A stretch of DNA of 64,000 nt from NCBI RefSeq assembly GCF_003001955.1, contig NZ_PVNH01000004.1, positions 124,001 through 188,000 on the forward strand, in the 5' to 3' direction. The notes beneath the pieces are model-generated. The model saw nothing but the letters and a program-made list of their open reading frames with translations. It was not told where the DNA came from and ran no database searches. Position 1 is the first letter of the stretch, and every line of letters starts with the position of its first letter. Made by a program: the position numbers and the translations under genes. The stretch comes from Prauserella shujinwangii (GTDB lineage: Bacteria; Actinomycetota; Actinomycetes; Mycobacteriales; Pseudonocardiaceae). Shown here piece by piece: positions 55,401 to 62,703 of the stretch.

Positions 55401-56069
55401 GCCAAGCGCGCGGAGAAGGACCTCAACCTGCTCGGCAAGGTCAACCCGCTCGCGCTGGAGGAGTTCGCCGCGCTGGAGGAGCGCTACAAGTTCCTCTCGA
55501 CGCAGCTGGAGGACCTCAAGGCCACCCGCAAGGACCTGCTCACCGTCATCAAGGAGGTCGACGAGAAGATCCTGGAGGTCTTCTCCAGCGCCTACCACGA
55601 CGTGGCGCGCGAGTTCGAGACCGTGTTCTCGGTGCTGTTCCCCGGCGGCGAGGGCCGCATGGTGCTCACCGAGCCCGACGACCTGCTCGCCACCGGCGTC
55701 GACGTCGAGGCGCGGCCGCCCGGCAAGAAGGTCAAGCGGCTCTCGCTGCTCTCCGGCGGGGAGAAGTCGCTGGTCGCGGTGGCGATGCTGGTGGCGATCT
55801 TCCGGGCGCGGCCGTCGCCGTTCTACGTGATGGACGAGGTCGAGGCGGCGCTCGACGACACGAACATGCGCAGGCTCATTGGCCTGCTGGAGCAGCTGCG
55901 CGCCAACTCGCAGCTCATCATCATCACGCACCAGAAGCCGACCATGGAGATCGCCGACGCGCTGTACGGCGTGAGCATGCAGGGCGACGGCATCACCAGG
56001 GTGATCTCCCAGCGGTTGCGGGAGGAGCGCGTCGAGGTGGAGGAGGAACCCGCCGCCGCGCCGTCGTGA
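52452..56069 (+). CDS. smc: Chromosome segregation ATPase SMC
   Basis: This 1205-residue condensin core subunit has an N-terminal ATPase half with Walker A GPNGSGKSN (residues 31-39). Two long Ala/Glu/Arg-rich coiled-coil arms follow, around a hinge near residues 510-660 (LLGSVAALLTVDAGYEVALA and on). The C-terminal half has the signature LSGGEKSLVAVAML and Walker B VMDEVEAALDD. It works with ScpAB to compact and segregate chromosomes. The GTG start is near a purine-rich site. Its TGA lies inside a family A palindrome. Confidence 0.98.
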   Translation: MHLKSLTLKGFKSFASATTLRFEPGITCVVGPNGSGKSNVLDALRWVMGTQGAKDLRGGKMEDVIFAGTSGRAPLGRAEVTLTIDNADGALPIEYSEVSITRRMFRDGASEYEINGSTCRLLDIQELLSDSGIGREMHVIVGQGQLSEILQAKPEDRRAFIEEAAGVLKHRKRKEKALRKLTAMQGNLDRLTDLTTELRRQLKPLGKQAEIARKAQVVQSELRDARLRLLADDLVGQREQIAREEADENAARARRAEVEQALEVATSEQTELEAALAEDAPKLAAAQDTWYKLSALAERLRGTVRLAVERQRHLSAEVETGTTGRDPEELLAEAEEAAERERELAEEVSEARALLSAAIERREHLEQVVQAAERAHMAAVRAIADRREGIAKLSGQVEALRSKSSATADEIERLTAGIEEATARAEAAAEDLEQARAEGGVEDSDDADLRERHDRAVRANDAAKERVEELVKAERAAERDIASEKARVDALSMGLKRKDGAGALLAAGDDLPGLLGSVAALLTVDAGYEVALAAALGPVADAVAVQAGADAVAALRYLKDTESGRAGLLLGGAPGTVDTSGWPALPQGARWAREVVRAPDALRPAVERALERVAVVGDLDTARGLVAAHPDVSAVTTDGDVLGSHWAVGGSARDESVIEVQAAVDEAQDRLAAAERALERAAAELEGARAEQQDRREEVSRAKEALNEAKVRKARSSERLSSLEQAARSAKAEVERLYTQRSKVEQHREEVHSQLNELEERLATVAEQPVDEDPDTTERDEAAESLSAVRQEEVDARLALRTAEERARGIQGKADQLRRAAQAEREARERAEKARVARARGAEIAAAVVTGGEVALERIENSLQRAAAERDAADQRRQRHEDALGQVRSRVRELTGELEKLTDAVHRDEVLRAEQRLRLEQLETKIVEDFGIGLDDLVAEYGPDVPVPPGAGEMAEYEAAKERGETVMAPQPIPYDRGTQERRAKRAEKDLNLLGKVNPLALEEFAALEERYKFLSTQLEDLKATRKDLLTVIKEVDEKILEVFSSAYHDVAREFETVFSVLFPGGEGRMVLTEPDDLLATGVDVEARPPGKKVKRLSLLSGGEKSLVAVAMLVAIFRARPSPFYVMDEVEAALDDTNMRRLIGLLEQLRANSQLIIITHQKPTMEIADALYGVSMQGDGITRVISQRLREERVEVEEEPAAAPS

Positions 56070-56107
56070 GTGCGGAACGTCGTTCTCACCACGTTTCGCA
56101 CTCCCGA
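56064..56107. repeat. Family A gene-end palindrome
   Basis: Arms 56064-56083 and 56088-56107 (TCGTGAGTGCGGAACGTCGT start) match at 17 of 20 positions around loop TCTC. The smc stop TGA (56067-56069) is inside the left arm. Confidence 0.85.
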
Positions 56108-56142
56108 GCCATGGGCGCCGTGGTTCTGCCAAGATGCGGCCC

Positions 56143-56916
56143 ATGGCAGACGACGGTTGGCCCGCGGGCGACCCGCGCCGGTTCTTCGACGGTCCCCTCG
56201 ACCCGGCGCACCTGCGGGAGAGCAGCCCCAACATCTTCCGGCGCGCGACCTGGCTGGCGCTCGGGGTGGTCCTCGGCGGTGGCCTGATCGCGCTCGGCGT
56301 GTGGGCGGTCACCGACGGCCCGTGGTGGTCGGTCCTGGTGGGCGCGGTCGCGCTGGTCGTGGGGGCGGGCCTGCTGGCCGGGGGCCTGCTGTCCGGCAAC
56401 GCGTCGAAGCCGTTCCGCGGCGGCCAGCTGGTGCCGGGGCTCGTCGTGGAACAGGCCGACGCGGACGTCCAGGTGCTGGTGCTCGGCGACACCTCCCGCG
56501 ATCCCGCCGCGCCGCCCGCGTTCGCGTACCGGCTGGTCGGCTTCCGGGCGCGCGAGGCGACCCGGTTCGTGCCGGGCCAGTGGATCCCGTGCGTGATGCA
56601 CGGCTTCGCGGGCCCGCCGCGGAGCAGGCGGTGGTGGAGCTTCGACGCCGCACCCGTGTCCTGGGCGACCGGTGACCCCGGTGTCGTCGAGCGCGCCGCG
56701 GCCCAGATCCCGAAGGCCGAGTGGGACCAGCTGCTGGCCGGTGTGGAGCGGGTGGCCGACATCCGCCGCCGGTGGACCCGGCTGCTCCGGGTGTCCTACG
56801 AGGACCTGCCGGTGTCGCTGCGCAGACCACCGACCCGGCTGGGAGTTCCCGTCGAGTGGCAGCCCGACGGCCGCGCGCGGTTCGTCGGCTCGGTCTCCGA
56901 TGTGGTCAGCGCGTAG
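56143..56916 (+). CDS. Conserved membrane protein of unknown function
   Basis: This 257-residue protein has two hydrophobic segments near residues 36-80 (WLALGVVLGGGLIALGVWAV and VLVGAVALVVGAGLLAGGLL). A cytoplasmic-looking domain follows, with VPGLVVEQADADVQVLVLGD and FVPGQWIPCVMHGF. It could belong to DUF3239, but I am not sure. ATG 56143 versus 56134 is undecided. It overlaps the convergent MDMPI gene by 11 nt. Confidence 0.65.
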   Translation: MADDGWPAGDPRRFFDGPLDPAHLRESSPNIFRRATWLALGVVLGGGLIALGVWAVTDGPWWSVLVGAVALVVGAGLLAGGLLSGNASKPFRGGQLVPGLVVEQADADVQVLVLGDTSRDPAAPPAFAYRLVGFRAREATRFVPGQWIPCVMHGFAGPPRSRRWWSFDAAPVSWATGDPGVVERAAAQIPKAEWDQLLAGVERVADIRRRWTRLLRVSYEDLPVSLRRPPTRLGVPVEWQPDGRARFVGSVSDVVSA

Positions 56917-57505
56917 CCGCCGGACCGTTCCACTCGGCCAGCGGGGAGCAGTGCCAGCGCCAGCCGGACCGCCTCGGCCGCCCGGGCAGCTCGAGGCGGC
57001 CGTTGCACCACAGCAGCTCCGGCCACGGGTCGCCGCCGTCCGGTGTCTCCGGGAACAGCCTGCGCAGCGTGGCCTCGGCCAGCTCGGCGGGCGGCGTGAA
57101 CTCCACGCCAAGCCCGAGCGCCGCGTCCCGGGTGTGCACCAGCAGCTCGTCGCAGGCCATGGCCGCGAACCCGGCCGGGTCCGGCTCGCCCCACGGGTGC
57201 CAGCCCCGCGCGTCCGCGGGGCTGGCCTCGACCACGGCGGCGAGCAGGGCGACGTGCGCCGACACCGTGCGCACGAGGTCCTCCGGAGCCGAGTCCGGCC
57301 GCACCTTCACCTCCGCCGTGGACAGTTCCGGCGGGCCCGCGGCGAGGTCGGTCGCGTACCAGAGGCTGGTGTCGCCCAGATGCGCGACGACCTCGCGCAC
57401 GGTCCAGTCCAGGTCGGGCACCGGGGCCGACCAGTCGGCGCCGGTGTGCCCGGCGAGGAACCCGGAGCACACGGCGCCGACGCGGCGCAAGGCCGAGGCG
57501 TCCAC
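56906..57505 (-). CDS. DinB/MDMPI-like, probably mycothiol-dependent enzyme
   Basis: This 199-residue four-helix metal-binding protein has VREVVAHLGDTSLWYA near residues 36-51 and ELLVHTRDAALG near residue 119, in the TIGR03086-like pattern. It lacks the SCP2-type C-terminus of the paralogue at 35.3 kb. The GTG at 57505 starts one nt after the symporter stop, so it is the last gene of an anmK-symporter operon, but its link to cell-wall sugar recycling is unclear. Confidence 0.75.
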   Translation of the reverse strand: MDASALRRVGAVCSGFLAGHTGADWSAPVPDLDWTVREVVAHLGDTSLWYATDLAAGPPELSTAEVKVRPDSAPEDLVRTVSAHVALLAAVVEASPADARGWHPWGEPDPAGFAAMACDELLVHTRDAALGLGVEFTPPAELAEATLRRLFPETPDGGDPWPELLWCNGRLELPGRPRRSGWRWHCSPLAEWNGPAATR

Positions 57506-57506
57506 G

Positions 57507-59018
57507 TCACGCCGCCCGCTGTGCCTCGGCGGCCTCCGCGGGCCGGGGCTCGTCGGGGCCGTGGCGCAGCGACAGCAGTCCGCCCACGACCAGGGTCACG
57601 ACCACACCGAGCGGCACGTACCAGGGGAACGCGAGCGACGAGGTCTCGCCGTCGACGGTGAACTCGACGCCGAGGATGAACACGGCGGCGACCACGATCG
57701 TGCAGGCGAACGCCACGATCGCGTCCGCCTGCCGGGCGCGCTTGACCAGGATGCCGAGGAAGAAGGCGCCGAGCAGCGCGCCGTAGGTGTAGCTGGCGAT
57801 GCTCAGCCCGACCTCGACCACCGGCTGGTCGGTGCTCGTGAACATCGACGCGAACACCACGAACACGCCCGCCCAGATCAGCGTCCACAGCTTGGCCTGC
57901 TTCAGCACGGTGGCGTCCGGCAGCGTCCGCTTGGTGAAGCGCTGGTAGAGGTCGCTCACCGTCGACGTGGACAGCGAGTTCAGCGACGAGGAGATCGTGC
58001 TCATCGCGGCGGCCAGAATACCCGCCACCAGCAGGCCGGACAGCCCGGCGGGCAGCTGCTCGACGATGAACTTGGGGAACAGCGCGTCGGAGGCGGACAG
58101 GCCGAGCTCGTCCGGCGACGCGCCCCGGTAGAACGACCACAGCATCGCGCCGACGACGAGGAACAGCGCGAACTGGAAGAACACCACGACACCGCTGGCG
58201 ATCACGGCCTTCTGGCTGTCGCGCAGGTTCCGGCAGGCGAGCAGGCGCTGCACCATGAGCTGGTCGGCGCCGTGCGAGGCCATCGCGAACAGCGCGCCGC
58301 CGACCACGGCCGTGATGAACGCGTACTGGCTGGTGATGATGTTGGACGAGAAGTCGAACAGCTGGAACTTGCCCGCGTCGACCGCCGCGCCGAACCAGCC
58401 GTCGGGCAGCTTGCCCGCGAGGATGAGCACCGCGAACAGCGCGCCGAGCACGTAGATGCCCATCTGGATCACGTCGATCCAGACGACCGCCCTGATCCCG
58501 CCGAGGTAGGTGTAGACGACCGCGAACAGGGCGATCGCGGCGATGATGACCCAGTACGGCACGTCGAGCCCGAACGTGCCGAGGATGACCTTCACCGGGA
58601 TGGCGGTGGCGAACAGCCGGACGCCGTCCGCGAGCAGCCGCGTGACGAGGAAGGTCACCGAGGCCGTGCCCTGCAGCCCGCCGCCGAACCGGGAGCCGAG
58701 GAACCCGTAGGCGCTGACCAGCTCCCCGGCGTAGTACCGGGGCAGCAGCACGAACGCCACGAGCACCCGGCCGATGAGGTAGCCGATCGCGAGCTGCAGG
58801 TAGGTCACGTTGCCGAGATAGGCCACCGTCGGGACGCTGATGACGGTCAGCGTGGAGGTTTCCGTGGCCACGACCGAGAACGTCACCGCCCACCAGGGAA
58901 TCCGCCTGCTGCCGACGAAGTAGTCGGTCGACGACTTCTGCCTGCCGCCGATGGCGATGCCCAGCAGCGGTGTGCCCACGAGGAACACCGCGATGATCGC
59001 GAGGTCGAGTGCACGCAT
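57507..59018 (-). CDS. Sodium:solute symporter (SSS family)
   Basis: This 503-residue transporter has 13 likely membrane segments. The family stretch GSRRIPWWAVTFSVVATETS is near residues 36-55 and GILAAAMSTISSSLNSLSTSTVSD near residue 342 carries the Na-site serines. It lies 9 nt downstream of anmK on the same strand. By context it may import N-acetylmuramic acid, its anhydro form or a related wall sugar. That substrate is inferred, not shown. Confidence 0.93.
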   Translation of the reverse strand: MRALDLAIIAVFLVGTPLLGIAIGGRQKSSTDYFVGSRRIPWWAVTFSVVATETSTLTVISVPTVAYLGNVTYLQLAIGYLIGRVLVAFVLLPRYYAGELVSAYGFLGSRFGGGLQGTASVTFLVTRLLADGVRLFATAIPVKVILGTFGLDVPYWVIIAAIALFAVVYTYLGGIRAVVWIDVIQMGIYVLGALFAVLILAGKLPDGWFGAAVDAGKFQLFDFSSNIITSQYAFITAVVGGALFAMASHGADQLMVQRLLACRNLRDSQKAVIASGVVVFFQFALFLVVGAMLWSFYRGASPDELGLSASDALFPKFIVEQLPAGLSGLLVAGILAAAMSTISSSLNSLSTSTVSDLYQRFTKRTLPDATVLKQAKLWTLIWAGVFVVFASMFTSTDQPVVEVGLSIASYTYGALLGAFFLGILVKRARQADAIVAFACTIVVAAVFILGVEFTVDGETSSLAFPWYVPLGVVVTLVVGGLLSLRHGPDEPRPAEAAEAQRAA

Positions 59019-59027
59019 TGGTCTCTC

Positions 59028-60236
59028 CTACCGTGTCCGGGTGCGGTTGGCTACACGTAAGCGGGAAATGGCCGTTGGTGACGGTGCGGGCAGGCGCAGC
59101 GGCTCGGCGCCGGGCGTGATGCTGCCGAGCGGCCGGGGCCCGGCGGCCCCGGTCGCGGCGGGCAGGTTGCCCGGCAGCCCGTGCCAGGTCAGCCAGCCGA
59201 GGACGGCGGTCAGGTAGGCCTCCTTGGCCTCGGCGGGCAACCCGAGGTCCGCACTCGGCGCCACGGTGACGTGGCGGGCCAGCGCCCGCATCAGGGCCGG
59301 GTTGCGCACGCCGCCGCCGGACGCGACGACGGTCCGCACCCCGTGCCGCGCGCACTCCCGGCCCACCGTGACGGCGGTGAGCTCGGTGAGCGTGGTGAGC
59401 AGGTCGGTGTCCGCGACGGCGGGAAGTCCTTCGGTGGCGGCCCGCAGGTACTCGGCGTGGAAGTGCTCCTTGCCGGTGGACTTCGGGGGCGCTGCGGCGT
59501 AGTACGGGTCGGCGAGCAGCCGCGCCAGCAGGTCCTCCCGCACGGTGCCGCGTGCGGCGAGCGCACCGTCGACATCGCTGTGCCGTGCGCCGCCGGTGAC
59601 CCGCGCGGCGGCGGCGTCCAGCAGCGCGTTGCCGGGTCCGGTGTCGTAGGCCAGCACCGGTCCTTCCGGGCGCACGACGGTCAGGTTGGCGATGCCGCCG
59701 AGGTTCAGCCCGCCGACCGGCGCGCCCTCGCCGTCGGCGAGCGTGCGCAGCCACAGCGCGTCGAGCGTGCCGGCCAGCGGGGCGCCGTGCCCGCCCGCGG
59801 CGACGTCGCGGGCGCGCAGGTCGGCGACCACGGGCAGGCCCGTCCGCTCGGCGATCCACGCCGGCTGGCCCAGCTGGAGCGTGCCGCGCGCCCGGCCGTC
59901 CTCGACCCAGTGGTAGACGGTCTGGCCGAGCGAGGCGACGAGGTCGGCCCTGCCGTCCGCGAGCTCGGTGATGCCGGTGACGGCTGCCTCGGCGAAGGCC
60001 TGCCCGACGCCGGTGTCGAGGCGGGTCAGCTGCTCGGCCGTGCACGGGCCGGGCGGCAGCGCGGCGAGCAGTGCCTCGCGCAGCCGTTCCGGGTAGGGCA
60101 GTTCGCGGTGCCCGAGCGGGGTGAGGACGAGTTCGTCTCCGGTGGCCCGCAGGTCGGCCACGGCGACGTCGATGCCGTCGATGGACGTGCCCGAGAGGAG
60201 CCCGGCCACCCGGAGTGCGGATCGGGAGTGCGCCAC
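59028..60236 (-). CDS. anmK: Anhydro-N-acetylmuramic acid kinase
   Basis: This 402-residue ASKHA-fold kinase opens and phosphorylates 1,6-anhydro-MurNAc to MurNAc-6-P. It has GLLSGTSIDGIDVAVADL near residues 13-30, LGQTVYHW, GGLNLGGIANLTVV near residue 178, and VVASGGGVRNP near residue 311. Length is slightly above the usual 370. The GTG start is first in the anmK-SSS-MDMPI operon. It shows that wall-sugar recycling is likely in this organism. Confidence 0.95.
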   Translation of the reverse strand: MAHSRSALRVAGLLSGTSIDGIDVAVADLRATGDELVLTPLGHRELPYPERLREALLAALPPGPCTAEQLTRLDTGVGQAFAEAAVTGITELADGRADLVASLGQTVYHWVEDGRARGTLQLGQPAWIAERTGLPVVADLRARDVAAGGHGAPLAGTLDALWLRTLADGEGAPVGGLNLGGIANLTVVRPEGPVLAYDTGPGNALLDAAAARVTGGARHSDVDGALAARGTVREDLLARLLADPYYAAAPPKSTGKEHFHAEYLRAATEGLPAVADTDLLTTLTELTAVTVGRECARHGVRTVVASGGGVRNPALMRALARHVTVAPSADLGLPAEAKEAYLTAVLGWLTWHGLPGNLPAATGAAGPRPLGSITPGAEPLRLPAPSPTAISRLRVANRTRTR

Positions 60237-60378
60237 GGCAGTGGTCTAGTCCACGCCGGGTGGCCAGGGCAAGACATTTGGTGGAATTTTCTCCGAAAAG
60301 ATGTCAAAGTCGTTGGAAGTTGACCTTCCGGCGCGGGGGTGACCTGCCCACCTCCGGACCGGATGCGAGGATGACCTC

Positions 60379-61734
60379 GTGTCGAGCAACGTCTGGTTCT
60401 GGGTCATCGTCGTCGCGGCCATCGTGCTGGTGGTCGCGCTCGTCGCCGGGCTGACGATCGCGCGCAGGCGCAGAATCCGCCTCGAACCCGCCCGGCGCCC
60501 GGAGGAGGAGCCAAAGGGCGGCCGGTACCGGACGGACGGCGCGATCACGTTCGCACCCGGCGGGACGGACACGGCCGCGCCACCAGGGCACCCGGTGGAG
60601 GAGCGCACCGAGACCGACGGTGAGCCCGGGGTGGGGGACGACGCCGCCGTGCCCAGGGACGCGCCGCGGCGCTCGATCATCGACGTGGGGCTGCCCGAGG
60701 AGCGGAAGTCGGAGATCCCGCCCCAGCCGCGGCCGGAGGAACCCGAGCCGGAACCCGTCCCCGAGCCCACGCTCGAGCCGGAGGCCGCCGAGGAGGTGCC
60801 GCCGCCCGCCGCGGGCCGCATCGAGCGGCTGCGGGGCAGGCTCGCGAAGTCGCGCACGGCGTTCGGGCAGAGCCTGCTGGGCCTGCTCGGTGCGGGGGAC
60901 CTCGACGAGGACTCGTGGCAGGACCTCGAGGACACGCTGCTCGTCGCCGACCTGGGTGCGGCGACCACCACGGAGATCGTCGACCGGCTGCGCACCGAGC
61001 TGTCCGCCCGCGGCGTGCGCACCGAGGAGGACGCCAGGGCGCTGCTGCGCGAGGTGCTGACCGACGCACTCGGCCCCGACACCGACCGTGCCGTGCGCGC
61101 GCTGCCCCACACCGTGGACGGTCAGAAGCGGCCGGCCGTCGTGCTGGTGGCCGGGGTGAACGGCACCGGCAAGACCACCACCACCGGCAAGCTCGCCAGG
61201 GTGCTCGTCGCGCAGGGCAGGCAGGTGCTGCTCGGCGCGGCCGACACCTTCCGCGCCGCCGCCGCCGACCAGCTCCAGACCTGGTCCGAGCGGGTCGGCG
61301 CCGAGGTGGTGCGTGGCAAGGAGGGCGCCGACCCGGCCTCGGTGGCCTTCGACGCCGTGAAGCGGGGCATCGACACCGGCGTCGACGCGGTGCTGGTGGA
61401 CACCGCGGGCCGCCTGCACACCAAGACCGGCCTGATGGACGAGCTCGGCAAGGTCAAGCGGGTCGTGGAGAAGCAGGCCGAGGTGGACGAGGTGCTGCTC
61501 GTGCTGGACGCCACCACCGGGCAGAACGGCCTCGCGCAGGCACGCGTGTTCTCCGAGGTCGTCGACGTCACCGGCATCGCGCTCACCAAGCTGGACGGCA
61601 CCGCGAAGGGCGGCATCGTCTTCCAGGTGCAGCGGGAGCTCGGCGTGCCGGTCAAGCTCGTCGGGCTCGGCGAGGGTCCCGACGATCTGGCCCCGTTCGA
61701 GCCGACCGCCTTCGTCGACGCCCTGCTCGACTGA
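60379..61734 (+). CDS. ftsY: Signal recognition particle receptor FtsY
   Basis: This 451-residue SRP receptor has an N-terminal membrane segment (WFWVIVVAAIVLVVALVAGL, residues 6-25), as in actinobacterial FtsY. An acidic Pro/Glu-rich linker to about residue 145 follows, then the N domain and the GTPase G domain with GVNGTGKTTTT (K265), DTAGRLHTK and TKLDGTAKGG. The GTG start has no clear ribosome site. The order smc-ftsY is retained, with insertions between them. Confidence 0.97.
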   Translation: MSSNVWFWVIVVAAIVLVVALVAGLTIARRRRIRLEPARRPEEEPKGGRYRTDGAITFAPGGTDTAAPPGHPVEERTETDGEPGVGDDAAVPRDAPRRSIIDVGLPEERKSEIPPQPRPEEPEPEPVPEPTLEPEAAEEVPPPAAGRIERLRGRLAKSRTAFGQSLLGLLGAGDLDEDSWQDLEDTLLVADLGAATTTEIVDRLRTELSARGVRTEEDARALLREVLTDALGPDTDRAVRALPHTVDGQKRPAVVLVAGVNGTGKTTTTGKLARVLVAQGRQVLLGAADTFRAAAADQLQTWSERVGAEVVRGKEGADPASVAFDAVKRGIDTGVDAVLVDTAGRLHTKTGLMDELGKVKRVVEKQAEVDEVLLVLDATTGQNGLAQARVFSEVVDVTGIALTKLDGTAKGGIVFQVQRELGVPVKLVGLGEGPDDLAPFEPTAFVDALLD

Positions 61735-61745
61735 GGGTGCCAAGT

Positions 61746-61798
61746 GCAGTGAAGGCCACCTTCACTGCACTGGACGCAGTGAAGGTGGCCTTCACTGC
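61746..61798. repeat. Family B nested gene-end palindrome, perfect
   Basis: Arms of 23 nt (61746-61768 and 61776-61798) are perfectly complementary. The core GTGAAGGCCACCTTCAC is identical to the copy after pyc. It lies between convergent ftsY and the IclR gene. Confidence 0.93.
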
Positions 61799-61811
61799 GC
61801 GCCCGGGCTCG

Positions 61812-62585
61812 TCAGGCGGTGAGGTCGCGGGCGGCCAGCTGCTCGGACAGCTGGGCCGCCACGTGCTGCACGACGGGGGCGATCCGCGACACGGCGTCCT
61901 TGGTCAGCCTGCCCTCGGGGCCGGAGACGGACACCGCGGCCGGGGTCGGCGTGCCCGCCACGGGCACGGCCACGCAGCGCACGCCCAGCTCCTGCTCGCT
62001 CTCGTCGAGCGCGTAGCCCTGTGCGGCGATCCGCTGCAGGTGCCGCAGGAAATCGTCCGGATCCGTGTAGGTGTGCTCGGTGTAGGCGGGCATGCCGGTG
62101 CGGGACAGCAGCGCGCGCACCTCGTCCGCGGGCAGCTGGGCGAGCATCGCCTTGCCCACCCCGGTGCCGTGCGGCAGCAGCCGCCGCCCCACCTCCGTGA
62201 ACATGCGCATCGAGTGCCGGGACGGCACCTGCGCCACGTACACCACCTCGTCCCGCTCCAGCACCGCCAGGTTCGCCGTCTCGCCCACTTCGTCGACCAG
62301 GTCGGTCAGCAGCGGCCTGGCCCACGTGCCGAACTGCATGCTCGCGTTCTCGCCGAGCCGGATCAGGCGCGCGCCCAGCGCGTAGCGGCGGTTGGTGTTC
62401 TGCCGCACATAGCCGAGTGCCACGAGCGTCCTGATCAGCCGGTGGATCGTCGGCATCGGCAGTCCCGAGGTCGCCGCGAGCTCCGACAGGCTCGCCTCCC
62501 CGCCCGTGTCCGCGAGGTGTTCGAGCAGGTCGAAAGCCCGCTTCAGCGACTGCACGCCGCCACCCGCTGATCGCTCGGCCGCCAC
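61812..62585 (-). CDS. IclR-family regulator, likely of malate synthase
   Basis: This 257-residue regulator has an N-terminal winged HTH ([21 protein letters not shown], near residues 32-52) and an effector domain with [19 protein letters not shown] near residue 135. It is divergent from aceB, as AllR/GlcC-like or IclR-like repressors are from glyoxylate genes, so glyoxylate or a related acid is a likely effector. GTG 62585 is preceded by GAGGAG. An operator candidate overlaps the aceB promoter. Confidence 0.88.
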   Translation of the reverse strand: MAAERSAGGGVQSLKRAFDLLEHLADTGGEASLSELAATSGLPMPTIHRLIRTLVALGYVRQNTNRRYALGARLIRLGENASMQFGTWARPLLTDLVDEVGETANLAVLERDEVVYVAQVPSRHSMRMFTEVGRRLLPHGTGVGKAMLAQLPADEVRALLSRTGMPAYTEHTYTDPDDFLRHLQRIAAQGYALDESEQELGVRCVAVPVAGTPTPAAVSVSGPEGRLTKDAVSRIAPVVQHVAAQLSEQLAARDLTA

Positions 62586-62601
62586 ACTGACTCCTCTCGC
62601 G

Positions 62602-62630
62602 TTGAGCTTCCGCAATGTAGAAACTATAGT
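62602..62630 (+). promoter_or_regulatory. aceB promoter with IclR-type operator in its spacer
   Basis: TTGAGC (62602-62607), 17 nt, TATAGT (62625-62630) is a good promoter reading toward aceB. The spacer holds TTCCGCAATGTAGAA (62608-62622), a 15-bp imperfect palindrome (5 of 7 pairs) of the TTCCGC...GCGGAA kind. Binding of the divergent IclR protein here would repress aceB. Confidence 0.65.
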
Positions 62631-62656
62631 CCGAGATGTAAAACAAGATGATCGTC

Positions 62657-62673
62657 ATGCTTCGAATGAGCAT
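62657..62673. promoter_or_regulatory. Second inverted repeat in the aceB leader
   Basis: ATGCT-N7-AGCAT lies 31 nt before the aceB ATG, downstream of the predicted transcription start. It may be a second regulator site or a leader hairpin. Confidence 0.35.
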
Positions 62674-62703
62674 CCACCGACACACTGGTTTGAGGGGTTT
62701 CCC

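Noticed and set aside
52269-56762. Very long open reading frame antisense to smc
   Set aside because: It is a mirror of codon-biased GC-rich coding DNA with Arg/Gly/Leu-heavy translation and no domain; smc on the plus strand is certain.
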